DNA of 64,000 bases from Desmodesmus armatus (taxonomy: Eukaryota > Chlorophyta > Chlorophyceae > Sphaeropleales > Scenedesmaceae), in contig VIIQ02000077.1 of NCBI GenBank assembly GCA_007449985.2, positions 124,001-188,000 of the forward strand. Direction: 5' to 3'. This document shows positions 12,001-24,167 of this stretch, piece by piece; position 1 is the first letter of the stretch, and every line of letters begins with the position of its first letter. The translations under genes and the position numbers were made by a program. The notes beneath the pieces were generated by a model. The model was not told the origin of the DNA. It saw only the letters and a program-made list of their open reading frames with translations, and ran no database searches.

Positions 12001-15000
12001 TATGGTGGTGCGTTGTGCTGTGAGACGGACTTTGTCAGCATTCTGGACATCAGCCACGAGATGTGCTGCCCATTTTTCAGCTTTGTAGCTCCGTTTCTGC
12101 CCTGCCTGCCCAACGTGCAAAAGCTGTGCCGGTACGCACAATCGTGTACTACGTCCTCTGGCCGCCTTCCTCACCGCGCTGTGCTGTGCCGTGCTGGGCA
12201 GGGGCTGGTCCAAGATGGCAACGCCGTCGACGTCCTTCCGCATTACGCAAGTGTCTCCGCCGCGTGTTGGGGAGCAGCACCCGGCCTCTGTGCTGGCGGA
12301 GGTGGTGATTGACACACGCAGCATGCGCGGCGACGTGGCTAGCGGATGGGACGAGCTCAAGCAGCATGACGTGCTGTTCCTTCTGGGAGGTGAGCCGGCA
12401 GCAGTTTCACACCAACCTCTGGGTTGTTTTGAGCACTTATTTTGTGCTGCAGAGTTGGGCGGAGTCAAGTGTTATCAGGGCACATGGCTGGGGAAGCAGC
12501 GTGCAGGGTGTGACAGTCAGCAGCTGACAGGGTGCATGAGCTAGGCACGGATTCAACAGGAAGGGCTTTGAAACTTCTGCGTGGGGGTTTGTTCTGGACC
12601 GAGCGCGGAGCAAGTGCTGGTGGTGTTGACTTCACGTGTAGCTGTCCTCCCAGCAGTGGGAGCCTTTGTGTGCACTTTCACAGCTGCAGTGGTTGCATCG
12701 GCCCTTGCAATGCTCTCACAAGCCGCCCTTACAAGCTGAGGCCTCAACTGCGGACCAGGCATGCCCACATGGGCTTGATCTAGGCTGCACAGGGACTGTG
12801 AAGATGGAGAGTTGCTTTGCTGACCCACCCACACCTGCAAACCCTATCTCCTGCAGTGAACCCGCCCAACGAGGATGAGCTCTTCGAGGCGATGACCTCA
12901 GCCAAGGTGTCCAAGGCAGAGGAGCTGCCGCTGCTCGTGCGCACAGGTGAGGCCGGGGTTGCTCTGGCTGCATGCTGCATGCAGGCGGCACAGGGCTCCT
13001 GCCATTCGACCATCACCGCTGCGGCCCTTACACTGCCAGCTGACTCGCGCGCATGTCTCGGCAGGCACCTTTTTTTTCAGGTTTGGTGGCAGTGCGTGGT
13101 GCTGAGCCCTGGACTGCGCTTCAAGTTGCATGCTGCACCATGCGTTGTCAGCCGACGTTTGAGCGTGTTTGTTGATTGTATCTGCTGCCCTTTTGGAGGA
13201 TCCCTAGATTGCGCTCTAGATCGTGTAGCTGCGGCCTGAACTGCCAGCTGACCCGTGCCCGTGTTCTGGCTGCCTCCCATGTGCAGGTCTGCTGGCGGTG
13301 CGTGGTGCAGAGGTGGTTGAGGTCCGTGATGAGGAGGGCGGCCTCATGAACGACTTCACGGGGCGGGTGCGGATAGAGGACAGGAGGCCACCCAAGGGTG
13401 AGTGTGGAGCACTGTAATGTTAGTACTATAGTACCACAGTACGGCATTGGCCCGCGTCAAGTTTCAAGTGAACATAGCCATCAGGTTTGTAGGGTTGGGG
13501 TTGTGTGTGCGGCTGGAGGACAGGAGGCCACCGAAGGGTGAGAGCGCTGTAGTTCACGACTTTATAGGTCAGGGTGGGGTTCTGATCTTGGGGTTTGGCT
13601 TAGTCATCAGGTTTTGAGGTTAGGGTTTTGGTTGCGGCTGGAGGGCCAGGAGCCATCGAAGGCATGTGAGCGGTTTGGTGTACTGCGTGACACTTTGACA
13701 CCGTGGCACAGCCGTGTGATGCATCTGCTGACAATCCTTCGTCCATTGTCTGCGCATCTCACTCTGTCCCACAGGTTTTCTGCGCACGTACGTGTTGGAG
13801 CTTGACCCTGCCCAGTACCAGCTGGACGTCAACGCCACAGCAGCGGGCGAAGCGCCAGATGTGTACGCCACCTTCAACGTGCTCATGCGCAGGGACGCCA
13901 AGGAGAACAACTTCAAGGTGTGTGGCTTCGCCCTACCCACTTAGTCATTGCCTTTGAAGGGTTGGGTTTGAGCAGCTCCGAAATGGCATCAGCAACCTTG
14001 CAAGCAGCTGGTCGGTGCCCGGCGCGCACACTGTGTTACAGTGGTCCCTGGGGAGCAAGCACGGGACGTAGTGCACCAGTGCGCTGTCCATTCCACAAGC
14101 AAGCCCGATTTTATGCCCGCTGCCCTGCTGGCGCTGCTACAGTCCAACCAACGCTGTGTCTGTGTGCTGGCCCCACATACTGTACCCTTGTCAATCGGTT
14201 GCATAGCTCCACACATGTTGTGCCTATGAGGGGCGGTACTCCTCACCATTCCACTAATCTTTTCGCACCATCCGGTTTGTTGTTTGCCATTCCCATCATC
14301 CTTTCTTGTGCACAGGCTGTGTTGGAGTCCATCCGCGACAGCTTGAACGAGCAGCTGGTGATCCCTGAGTGGCTGGTGGACATCTTCCTGGGCTACGGTG
14401 ATGCAGGGCAAGCACACTACACGCAGATGAACAGCCTCATCAGGACAGTGGACTTCAAGGTATGGTTGAGTGTTGGGTGTAGCAGGTCTGAGTCTAGTCC
14501 AGCCTGAAAGCCCTGAACCTCTGAACTTTGTACTACGCAGGCAGCAAGTCTTGTGCAAGCAGCGCCATATTATTTTGTTGTCACGTCTGTCTTTTATTTG
14601 ACAGGTGTTGGGTCAAGCACAAAATCATAAGGCGCTGCTTCCACGAGACTTGCTGCTGCGCAAAATGCTACATGCATGCTTGGTGGCTGAACGCAGTGGC
14701 ACTCAAGCTTCTGCGTCCACGGCTGGTGCTTGTGGGGACATGGCTGCAGTTCTCGCTGGTGTGCTATGCTGCGTGCGAGCAAGGTTTATGCTGCAATACG
14801 GTACGGTACGGTCACCAGGTAGTGTTGGATGCAGGAGGCTAAAACAGCTGCCGTGTGGCTGTCCTGTACTGCTTTTCATGTGCAGGACACCTTCCTAGAT
14901 GCCCAGCACATCATCGACTCCTTCCCCCAGTATGACGTCACATTCGTCATCCCCAGTGCTGACGGCAAGTCCGGCAGCAAACATGTCAGCAGCAGGAGCG

Positions 15001-18000
15001 ACGGCTTTGACGCATCCGGGCTGCCGGCGCCACCCTACAAGGTCACCTACCCATCTGACCAGCAGCAGCTGCAGCCAGCACCAGGCAGCACAAAGCGGGG
15101 GCCCGATGGGGAGCTCTCTGTGGGTGCAGGTGCCGAGGGCAGCAGTGGGGAGCAGCAGGACAGCAAGCCTGTGCTGCTGGTGGAGGGCTACAGGGCGATC
15201 AACATGGGGCCCTACCCAGAGGACCGGCCGAAGGACAACGCAGTGAGGTTTACCCCAGTTCAAGTGGAGGCTATTGGGGCAGGAGTGCAGCCAGGTGGGT
15301 GGTTGCTAGGGGACACCGCTCAGGGGACAGGAAACTGGGGTATGCCCTGGATTCTCGCAGATCGCGGCACAGGGACAATGGGCAGGGACAGGGGGGGGGG
15401 GGGCGCAGAGGGTGGGGGCAAGAGTGTAGCCGTGTGGATGATGCTGAGAAAGGCCGGTGGCTGGATTGAGGATGCAGTTTGAGACAGAGATGCTGATACA
15501 GGCTGCCTCACGGCTGACAGGCCTTTGCTATCGCCGAATTGTGGATGTAGTTGTTACGATACCACAGCAGCTATGGCGGGGTTCGTACTGACAAAGGTAC
15601 ACCTAGTATGAGCCCAGCGGTGTTGTTGTTTCAAAGGTCGTCACCTGGTACTGCCGTCAGTTTGGTCCTGTTGCTTCTCACGCTGACAGCTCTCTGTCTG
15701 TTGCTGTGCCGTTGCTGTGCTGTGCTGTGCTGCGTAGGCCTGACCATGGTGGTGGGTCCTCCAGGCACGGGCAAGACCGACACAGCGGTGCAGATCTTGC
15801 AGGTAATGTCTGCTGTCACTGCATGCAATGCACTGGGTTCGCTGCTGCTGCTGTTGCACAGAGAGCGGGGAAGGCGGGGCGGGGTACGTGTTAACATTTT
15901 GTTATAAGGGTCGGTCTGGTGCTGTAAGTAGAGCCCATTTCGAAGGAGTGTTGAGCCCGTGTTCAAGCAACACCTGCCAAGTTTCCTTGACCAGGCATGA
16001 GCTGACCGAAGCATAGCCACACTTTGCAGGCGATGCATGGCATCGTGTGCGCTGTGATGTGTGTCTCACACTGTTGCTGCTTGCTATGCTTGGTGTCTTT
16101 CTCACAGGTGCTGTACAACAACTGCCCTGGCCAGCGCACCCTGCTGATCACTCACTCCAACCAGGCGCTCAATGACTTGTTTTCCAAGATGGTGGCTAGG
16201 TGCGTGCCGGCTTGCAGACCACATTCTGGTAGTGTTTTGAGGCTGCATGTGGTGGTTGACAGACCACACCTAAGTATAAACTTGTCTGGCCCATGCTGGG
16301 CCCTCCGCCGTCCATGAATATAGGGTTACCTGTTGCCGACAGTTCGTTTGGCACATCCTCATCTCCTTTTCAAAGTCTTCTTGCCTTTGAGAGAGATGAG
16401 GATGTGCCGGAAAGATGTGTGAGCAACAGGTGACCCTTGATTTAGGGTCGACGGGGATGCGCAAATGTGTCTGTTGGCCAAAAAGATGTGTCGGCACAAC
16501 AGGCAACCCTCTCACAGTGTGTCCAAGGGGTTCCAAGTGGCTGCTGGCTGTGTCATGCCCCCTCCAAGCTTGGTGACCTATGCCAGGCATGTTCCCTGTC
16601 ACCTCCGCAACAGCACCCACACGTGACGTTTGATGTTTGATGCTGCGCAATTGTCGAGGGGTTGCTGTTCAGCAGCTTGTGTACCGTATTATACTGTACT
16701 GCTGCGTGCCTGCAGGGACATCCCAGCGCGCTACCTGCTGCGCCTTGGTATGGGTGAGCGTGACTTGGATGTGGATGATGACTTCAGCAGAGCCGGGCGC
16801 GTCAACAACATGCTGGCGCGGCGCCTGACGCTGCTGGCGGAGGTGGGGCACACGTGCATGCTGTTGTCGTCATGCGTGTGTAATGTTGTTACTGTCAGGG
16901 TCCCCGCTGCTTCACCCCCAGCAGACTGTGTCTCATGTCAATATCAGCTTGGCGGGCTCAGCACAGCGGCACAACACATCAACGCAAACAAAGGAGCCTT
17001 GCTCCAGGAGATGCCGATGTATGTAGAAGGCAGCGTGAGCCCTGCATGCTTGTCTGTGCAGCGGAGGTGTGCTGCTAAAGCTCTACTGCCGGCAGGAACT
17101 TCGAGCACTACCCTACCCCTCACAGACGTTTGCCACGCGGGAGAGGAGTTTGTGTTTCTTGTCCACTCAACTGAGACTGATGTTTGCCTGGCTGACTCCC
17201 ATCCGATGCTACGTTGTGTGCCTGGTGCTGTGTGTCAGGTGGAGAAGCTGTCTGCGCTGCTGGGTGTGGTGGGCACGGAGTACACCTGCGAGACGGCAGG
17301 CTACTTCTGGCTGCTGCATGTGCTCAGCAGGTGCGCCCTGGCGTCGTTTAGGCGCTGTGCCTCGTCGGTGCTTGACTGCTGGTGCTTGGCCGCCGGTGCT
17401 TCCGTCTCTAAAATTTGGGGGACCTGTCCCCCCGGTGGCAAGGTCATCTTAGACACCAGCCGGTCTTGAACACCGCTCGCCACCGCACTTAGACACCGGC
17501 GGTGGCAAGCTTGCCTTAAGGTCCACTTCGCCACCGGTGTTGGACACCGCGATGTTCGACACCGGGCTTCAACACCGCGGAGTTCAACACCGGGTTTGAG
17601 ACCGGTGTTCGACACCAGCGGTGCTGAAGCGGTGCAGAAGCATGTGTGTTGAACACCGCCTTTGACGAGTCGCCGTTTCAGGGCCCCAAACCTCTTTATC
17701 AGCTTCCACGAACAACCTGCATGCTATTTTTGCCCGCAAAAAGCAGCTTGGAGCCGGCATCATGATGTTTCACGGCGTGTTGCTGCTTGGTCAACTCATT
17801 CGACCAGGTCAACAGCGCACGGCTTGGTTTGATGTAAGTAGTAGGCCACGTATCGAACTTCAGCCCAATTAAGTTCAGTTAACGAAGCAACAGAGATGCT
17901 TTTTGGTTGCACTGGGGTGGTTTCGCTTTTTTCGCGCGCGGTTTTTCCTTGACAGCAGTCAACAATCCGTGCAGCACAATCGAGGCAGCACTTTCACTCC

Positions 18001-21000
18001 CAGTCACGCATACAATGTGTTAGTAGTCTACTGAGGTAGTCTACTGTGGCAGCATCAGACAGCACCAGTCCCAGTCAACAACAGCAGCTGTTGTGGTTCA
18101 CAAGAGCAAGGCTGAGTAGCGCAAGCTTCAAACACCAGAAGGAGCTCGGCACAGTATAGTGTTTTGTTTGTGAACCACTTGACTATGTTGTCCAGAGCAA
18201 CAGCATGCAGCAGGGCTGACTTGGTGTCACACTGCTGTTGGTGCTGTTGTGCAGAAAGGAATATGACCTAGTGGGCTGGCTGACAGAGAGGCTCTTGGGC
18301 TGGCATGGCATGCATGTGTGCCTGTATGTACACCCAAGACAGATACAGGCTTGTGAAGGCACACCATGCATGCTGCCTGTCAACCCAAAGGGGTGCTTTC
18401 AGGGCTCAGCCCTGCAAGTTGCTGTCGTACTGTAGTGCACGCACGTGGGTAGCTGCGCACAGTAGGGCGCATGGGGCCAAGTTGGTGGGGTATGGGATGT
18501 AAGTATCCAGCCTAGGTTGCTAGGGCAGGCTAGAATGCCTAGGGTGTTCATGCAGCAGCAGCGCTGGGGCCCAAGTGCTCTCAGCAAGGCGCAAGCAGCC
18601 GATTTGCTTTCACGGTCGGCCAACATGATGTAGAGGTGCAACACACCACGCTTGGATGCTGCATGCGGCCGTTTGAGCCATGCATTAGCAAGTTGCCCAC
18701 ACAGTGTTCAACACCGTTGTTCAACACCGGCTCCACACCGCGATGTCCGGCACCGGTCTTCAAGACCGGCTCGACACCGCGGACTTAGACACCGGTCTTC
18801 AAGACCGGCTCGCCACCGCGGTCTTAGAGACCGGCCCCAGATTCAACACCATACACCGGGTTGGGGACCGCGGTGGCAAGCCGGTGGTGAGGATCGTTCT
18901 CAACACCGGGCCCAGGTTTAGAGACGTCATTCTGGCAGAGGCCTCTGCTCTGCGTCATATGACTGTTGGAAGACCTCGCTTGGCCCAACTGACATGTGAT
19001 GCAGCTGAATGCAGAGTGTGGTCTGTGCTGGAAGTCCTGATTAGGGATTAGTCCTGGCCCATGACATTTTGTTCGCTTGAGTGAAGGGGCTGCTGGGTGG
19101 CCAAGACGTATCATGGTCGACACGTGTGCACGGTTCGGCAAGCACACCAGCGCGCAAGCAAAGAGCCACGGCTGGATGGGCGTGTCTCTGTTACTGTATG
19201 ACAACTGCTGCTGTGATGCCTGCAGGTGGGAGAAGTTCAGCGCTGCCGTGTCGTCGTCGGACAGACGTGGCAAGCCTGGCGTTGTCGCGGAGCTGTTCCC
19301 CTTCAGCGAGTACTTTGCTGATGCACCGCAGCCGCTGTTCAAGCCTGGGGCCAGCTACGCGGATGATATGGAGGTGAGCGGGCCTGCGGACCAACCTTTA
19401 AATGCTGAGATACCAGAGTATATACAAGTGGATGCCCCACTTTGTAAGTGATTTTGACGTTGGTGGCTGGTGCTGAAGATGGGACACCATCTTTCAACAG
19501 CATGATTCATCTGCTGCATGCGGCGTTGAGATGATGCAAGCAGCGCAAGCCACGCATGAGCTTGCTGAACTGGCTGCACTGTGCATTTTCTGGCGCTAGG
19601 GTTGTCCCCACTGCATCCCTCAGGCCATGCTGTGTCTTGCTATACGAGGGGGCAGGCTGGGCCATCTGCCCGGGAAGTTTGCACACTTGCACAGCAATAC
19701 ACTATTGCAAGCATGTGCAGCACAGTCTGCCATGCCTGGAGCTCATCAGCCTGACGCTTGATGCTTCACACACGCTTTTGCAGCTCACCAGCGGGCAACA
19801 GGCAGCACTGGTGTACCTGCACGCTCCCTTACTGGTACTGTTTACTTTTACATGGTGTAGGCTGAGCCTGAACACCCCTTACACAGCAGCAGGTTGTATA
19901 GATGTTGCACAACGACCATGTGGTACTGACCATGTGGGTGTGGGTGTGATGCTGGTCCACTTGCAGGTTGCCACTGGCTGCTTCCGCCACCTGCGTCATA
20001 TGTTCCAGGAGCTGGAGGAGACCCGGCCCTTCGAGCTACTCAAGGGACAGGTGCGGACACAGGCCTGCCAGCATCCATTTTGGTTGTCTGAAATTTGCGG
20101 TGCAGTCTGTAAGAAAAGGGGGATCTTGAAAACGAGCGGCTGGTGCGGGCAGCAAGCTTTGTCCCTTTTGTTATCCGTTCTGCACTGTCTTGAATGGGGG
20201 TGTGCCTCATATTGTTGAGGGCGTGCAGCCAGAGTGGAAGGATGTTGTGCAAGCATGCATGGGTAAGGTGCGCCCAAGCACCTGGAAAATGCGTGTGTCA
20301 TGCGCGCGATGTGTATCCCTGCCCCGGTGCCCCTCACACCTGACCTGAGAGACTGGGCTACATTAGTAGGCCCTCTGGGCACCCTCATGAGCCCCTGGCT
20401 CGCTGGCTAGTGCCGGTGTTGCTCTGTCTTCAATAACTGTACTGTACTGTGTTTGCAGGCTGACCGTGTCGCGTACCTGTGCAACAAGCAGGCCAAGGTT
20501 GTGGCCATGACCTGCACACACGCAGCACTGAAGCGCGGGGACTTCCTCAACTTGGGGCTCAAGTATGACAACATAGTCATGGAGGAGGCTGGCCAGGTGG
20601 GTGCTGGCCGGCAGTGGGGATACCGTTCATGTCATTGTGGGGATACCGTTCATGTCATTGTGAGGATACCGTTCATGTCATTGTGTGGATACCGTTCATG
20701 GCATTGCTGTGGAGGGGCCATGTGCTGTGGATGTACATGCGCATGCGGTTGCTGTCACTGCTTCAAAAGGGCCATGTGCTGCATAGTCGTCATGGAGGCA
20801 GGCCAGGTGGGTGCTGGTGGGCAGTGTGGATGCCCATGCGCATGCGGTTGATGTCACTGCTGTGGGAAGGGCCATGTGCTGCAGGGTCTTGGGATTGTGT
20901 GGCTCTCTGTCGCTGTGTAGAGTACATACTGTCTGCTGTGGTAGGCCCTTTATGTTCTGTGTTGTATTGATGCCGGCTGCGCTCTGCTTGTCGCACCAGC

Positions 21001-24000
21001 TGTTCTGATTCCCGCTGTGCTGTGCTGACCACTGGAAACCCGGCTGGCGCTGCAGGTGCTGGACCTTCGTCCCAATGTTGCTGCGGTGTGCTGAACTCCC
21101 CCGCCCCCCCCCCCCAACCACCACCCCATGCTGTGCTGTGTTGCGCTGACCTCTGCACACCCTGAAGGTCCTGGAGGTTGAGACCTTCATCCCCATGGTC
21201 CTGCAGCGGCTGGAGGACGGCATTGGCCGCCTCAAGCGCGTCATCCTCATCGGCTGCTGTCCTGTGCTGTGCTGACCCCCCCCCCCATGCTGTGCTGTGA
21301 TGTGATGACTGCAGGTGCTGGAGGTTGAGACCTTCATCCCCATGGTGCTGCAGCGGCAGGAGGACGGCATCGGCCGCCTCAAGCGTGTCATCCTCATCGG
21401 TGACCACCACCAGCTGCCGCCAGTCGTGCAGAACATGGCCTTCCAGAAGTACAGTCACCTGGATCAGTCGCTGTTTGCGCGCTTTGTGAGGCTGGGGACG
21501 CCGTATGTGGAGCTGAATGCGCAGGGCCGTGCCAGGCCCAGCATTGCGAAGCTCTACAACTGGCGCTATGGAGGCCTGCAGGACCTACCGGCTGTTACAC
21601 AGGTGGGGCTGGGTGTGCCGTATGTGTTGTGCAATGAATTTTTGCATTGAGTTGTGCAGTGAGAGAAGTTGACTTTGCAGGGGGCAAGGGGGGCTCCGTG
21701 CAACGTGTTGGGGCGAGGCGACTTGCTGCGCAATCCACCAGGGAGCTGAGGGGTCATGAGCGGCATGTTCATGCTGTGGTTTGAGAGAGTAGACATGTGT
21801 GGAGTTCATTTTAGTGTGCGCTGCAAGTTTTGATGAATCCTGGTGTGGTGGGTGCAATGCAAAGGCAGCATGCTGTTGTAGCATGATGCTGCAAACAGCT
21901 GAAGGCCGAGAGCAGCCAACTGTTTGGTACATCGTCACCGGCTTGTCTGCTGTTCCTGTTGCTCCCTGTATCTGTCACCAATCCTGCAGAGCCCTGTGTT
22001 CAAGGCAGCCAACCCTGGCCTGGCGCTCGACTACCAGTTCATTGATGTGCCGGACTTCAAGGGCCGCGGGGAGATCGAGCCAGCACCCTACTACTACCAA
22101 AACCTTGGAGAGGCGGAGTAAGCACCCCTTGGAGTGCCTTGCCTGCTCCTGCTGCTGTGCAGCGTGCATCATGATAGTATCTAGCACTTTTCAGGCAGGG
22201 TTGCGACCTACAGAGCAGCCATGCGGGCGTGTGCCGCTTGTGCGGCAACTGCAACCTGTCCCTGCTGCGTTCAACAGGCACATAAAAAATGGAAGGAAGC
22301 CCGCAGGCCTGTAGCGCCGTCATGACGCATTCCTCTGTTGTACTGCACTTGACCTACATCGCACGTATTGCACTGCACTGTACTGACGCGTACCGTACAT
22401 TGCTGAACTATCACATGCTGAACGATGCCGCGCTGTGCTGTACTGTTCCTGCAGGTACATTGTGGCGCTGTTCAGCTTCATGCGCCTCATGGGCTACCCT
22501 GCGGAGCGCATCACCATCCTCACCACCTACAACGGGCAGAAGGACCTGCTGCGGGACGTGATCGAGGCACGCTGCGCGAGACACCCACTCATTGGACGGC
22601 CACATAAGGTAGGTCATGATGACTGGGAAGAGGCTGCGATGTGGTGTCCGTGCAATGTAGTGCGCGCCGGAACGGCTGCAGAAGACAGCAGAGCTTGTGT
22701 CGATGTTTGGCGGTCAGTGTATTGACATGGAGCAAGAGCGTTATGACGTGTCTGGGTCTCAAGGATGCTTGGTGGTCGACTGCTGGCACAAGGGCACCCA
22801 AACGACCATGTAGGAAACTTACTGACTGGACAGCGCAGTAAATGGTGACCAACAAGCAACTTCAAGCTGGGGGCCTCTGCTGGAGGCCACATGTAGCAGT
22901 TGAAGTCAAAGTGATTGATCATACACACCCCAGGATTGAAGCGCACTCAACGACTGGGTTGCTCTGTGCTTGGCACAAACAGTTTCAAGCTCTGCAGTGG
23001 CATTTGACCAAGCGCTGACCTGCATGTGTTCCATCCAACTCTTGCCGCGCAGATCGCCACTGTGGACAAGTACCAGGGGCAGCAGAACGACTATGTGCTG
23101 CTGTCGCTGGTGCGCACACGAATTGTGGGGCACCTGAGGGATGTCAGGCGTCTGGTGGTGGCCCTGAGTCGAGCTCGACTGGGGCTCTACGTGTTTGGGC
23201 GGCGGAGCCTGTTTGCCAACTGCTTTGAGCTGCAGCCGGCGTTCAGCAGGCTGCTAGCCAGGCCGACACAGGTGAGGGTTGGGAATGTGGCTCTTGTTGG
23301 TGGTTGTTTCGCCTTATGAGCCTCGTTTGGCTCCTAACAGCAGTTATGACCCAGTTTAGTGGTAGTGGTAGTGGTTGGGTTGGTGTGCTGGATGGGCGTG
23401 GTGCAGTGGGCTTGCCACACGTGTGCAGCAGGCTGTGTTGCAATACCGTGACATGCTCTAATTTGTTTGCGAGGTGGGTTCTGTCTGGCAGGTGCGCACA
23501 GTTTTTGCGTGAATCGAAAGCGCTGTTTGCATTGTAGCAACACTTCCAGTTGTACTTTGCGGCTGCTGGTCCTGCCTGCTCAATTTCCCACCCGTCTCCC
23601 TGCATCATATTTGTAAAATGTCTGTTGTGTTCCTCGCCCCCCTTGCTGCTGCAGCTTGCGCTGGTCAAGGGTGAGAGCTACAGCACATGCAGCAGGCCTG
23701 TCGACCAGCAGGTGCCCTTCCAGCTGGTGGCCGGCGTCCCAGAGATGCTCAGCCTAGTCGAGGCCATCAGCAAAGAGCAGCTGGCAGCAGCAGCGGCAGC
23801 GACGGCGGCTGCCGACAAGGCAGCTGCAGGGGTGCCACCGCCACGGCCACCTCCTGGGGCCCCTCCCGCCTCAGCAGCAGCAGCAGGACCAGCAGCAGCT
23901 AGTGGGGCCGTGCCGCCTCCACGCCCACCGCCTGGGACGCCACCCAAGGCTGCAGCAGCGGCTACGAATGCAGAGGGGGCAGAGGCAGCAGCTGACGCTG

Positions 24001-24167
24001 CAGCAGCGGCTACGGATGCCAGCGGGGCAGATGTTGCAGCCTCAGCTGCAGCAGTGACAACAAATGCAGAGACAAGCAACGCAGAGGCATCGGGGGGTGA
24101 TGTGGAGATGCAGTCGGCAGCAGCAGAGGCAGCAGAGGGTGGGCAGCAGCAGGGTCAGGAGCAGTAG
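5303..24167 (+). CDS. AQR: Intron-binding protein aquarius (AQR/IBP160), SF1 RNA helicase of the spliceosome
   Basis: 27 exons: 5303-5434, 5597-5767, 6224-6367, 6785-6931, 7560-8366, 8615-8764, 10711-10899, 11346-11475, 11679-11868, 12202-12389, 12857-12946, 13287-13397, 13775-13917, 14316-14459, 14886-15294, 15738-15802, 16108-16199, 16716-16842, 17239-17330, 19226-19373, 19967-20050, 20459-20596, 21315-21602, 21990-22117, 22455-22608, 23053-23271, 23655-24167. All phases close, giving 1730 residues (human AQR 1485). The N-terminal half is the aquarius ARM-like region. The helicase core shows Walker [10 protein letters not shown] (about 1055), motif II MEEAGQ (about 1292; MEEAAQ in human), GDHHQLPP (about 1326), [35 protein letters not shown] and [16 protein letters not shown] binds introns upstream of the branch point and links splicing to intronic box C/D snoRNP assembly. 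Oddities: exon 5 inserts an Ala-rich, acidic and RG-rich tract of about 200 residues, the C terminus is Ala/Pro-rich, and intron 6 carries a snoRNA-like array. Confidence 0.96.
6378..6715. repeat. CAGCCAGC-type minisatellite in AQR intron 3
   Basis: Degenerate tandem units of CAGCCAG(CTAGTCAGC)CAACC fill most of the end of intron 3. No coding role is apparent. Confidence 0.7.
7005..7215. repeat. Tandem duplication in AQR intron 4
   Basis: A block with GCATGGGCCA, then GGTGCCTT(A/G)CCGCTGCCT and GGATGTGT, occurs twice about 145 bp apart, separated by a CTTCTG microsatellite. Confidence 0.6.
9005..9040 (+). repeat. 36-nt G homopolymer in AQR intron 6
   Basis: An uninterrupted run of G lies just upstream of the first snoRNA-like unit. 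Such a run could form G-quadruplexes, and its true length in the genome is uncertain because homopolymers assemble poorly. Confidence 0.8.
9074..9168 (+). ncRNA. Box C/D snoRNA-like unit 1, AQR intron 6
   Basis: C box GTGATGA (9079-9085, a perfect consensus), D box CTGA (9161-9164), terminal stem GCCA/TGGC. The stem differs from the other copies (AGCCG/CGGCT) yet still pairs, a compensatory change that supports the RNA fold. The ATGTCTGGACC antisense element precedes the D box. Confidence 0.65.
9263..9351 (+). ncRNA. Box C/D snoRNA-like unit 2, AQR intron 6
   Basis: C box TTGATGA (9269-9275), internal CTGA as possible D' box, D box CTGA (9343-9346), terminal stem AGCCG/CGGCT. The antisense element ATGTCTGGACC sits directly upstream of the D box. 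Confidence 0.7.
9524..9611 (+). ncRNA. Box C/D snoRNA-like unit 3, AQR intron 6
   Basis: C box TTGATGA (9529-9535), D box CTGA (9604-9607), stem GCC/GGC extended by a G-U pair. The internal CTGA is mutated to CACA. The antisense element before the D box is intact. Confidence 0.6.
9736..9824 (+). ncRNA. Box C/D snoRNA-like unit 4, AQR intron 6
   Basis: C box TTGATGA (9741-9747), D' CTGA, D box CTGA (9816-9819), terminal stem AGCCG/CGGCT and the same antisense element as unit 2. Confidence 0.7.
10003..10090 (+). ncRNA. Box C/D snoRNA-like unit 5, AQR intron 6
   Basis: Nearly identical to unit 3: C box TTGATGA (10008-10014), D box CTGA (10083-10086), weakened internal D' box. Units 3+4 and 5+6 look like a duplicated pair. 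Confidence 0.6.
10213..10302 (+). ncRNA. Box C/D snoRNA-like unit 6, AQR intron 6
   Basis: Nearly identical to unit 4: C box TTGATGA (10219-10225), D box CTGA (10294-10297), terminal stem AGCCG/CGGCT. Confidence 0.7.
10410..10498 (+). ncRNA. Box C/D snoRNA-like unit 7, AQR intron 6
   Basis: C box TTGATGA (10416-10422), D' CTGA, D box CTGA (10490-10493), stem AGCCG/CGGCT. This is the last copy, about 210 nt before the acceptor of exon 7. Confidence 0.7.
13510..13668 (+). repeat. Two decayed copies of the exon-12 end in AQR intron 12
   Basis: The exon-12 end plus donor (13374-13403, GAGGACAGGAGGCCACC...) recurs at about 13514-13544 with a donor-like GGTGAG. It recurs again, more decayed, at about 13637-13666. 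Flanking CATCAGGTTT.GAGG(T) sequence is duplicated too, giving a unit of roughly 120 bp. Confidence 0.65.
17403..18926. mobile_element. Putative non-autonomous DNA transposon with ACACCG subterminal repeats, AQR intron 19
   Basis: The ends are a perfect 10-bp inverted repeat: CGTCTCTAAA at 17403-17412 and TTTAGAGACG at 18917-18926. Just inside each end lies an array of short ACACCG(G/C)-containing units (about 17440-17670 and 18703-18905). The middle is less GC-rich and has no recognisable protein. Two termini with matching subterminal arrays are typical of non-autonomous DNA transposons. No clear target duplication was found, so the superfamily is open. Confidence 0.55.
20626..20706 (+). repeat. 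24-bp minisatellite, about 4 copies, AQR intron 22
   Basis: GGATACCGTTCATG(T/G)CATTGT repeats four times in a row just after the exon-22 donor. Downstream at about 20789-20830 a partial copy of the exon-22 end plus donor (ATGGAGGCAGGCCAGGTGGG) is also duplicated. Confidence 0.8.
21168..21253 (+). pseudogene. Duplicated pseudo-exon of AQR exon 23
   Basis: These 86 bp match 21315-21400 of the true exon 23 with five differences, of which four are synonymous and one is Gln to Leu. It is preceded by CCTGAAG, a weak acceptor, and followed by GGCTGCTG, which is not a donor. At 86 nt its inclusion would break the frame, so it is unlikely to be spliced into a functional mRNA. Confidence 0.8.

Noticed and set aside
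21831..21904. TTGATGA ... CTGA in AQR intron 23
   Set aside because: Boxes only; no terminal stem or rRNA complementarity, so not distinguishable from chance.
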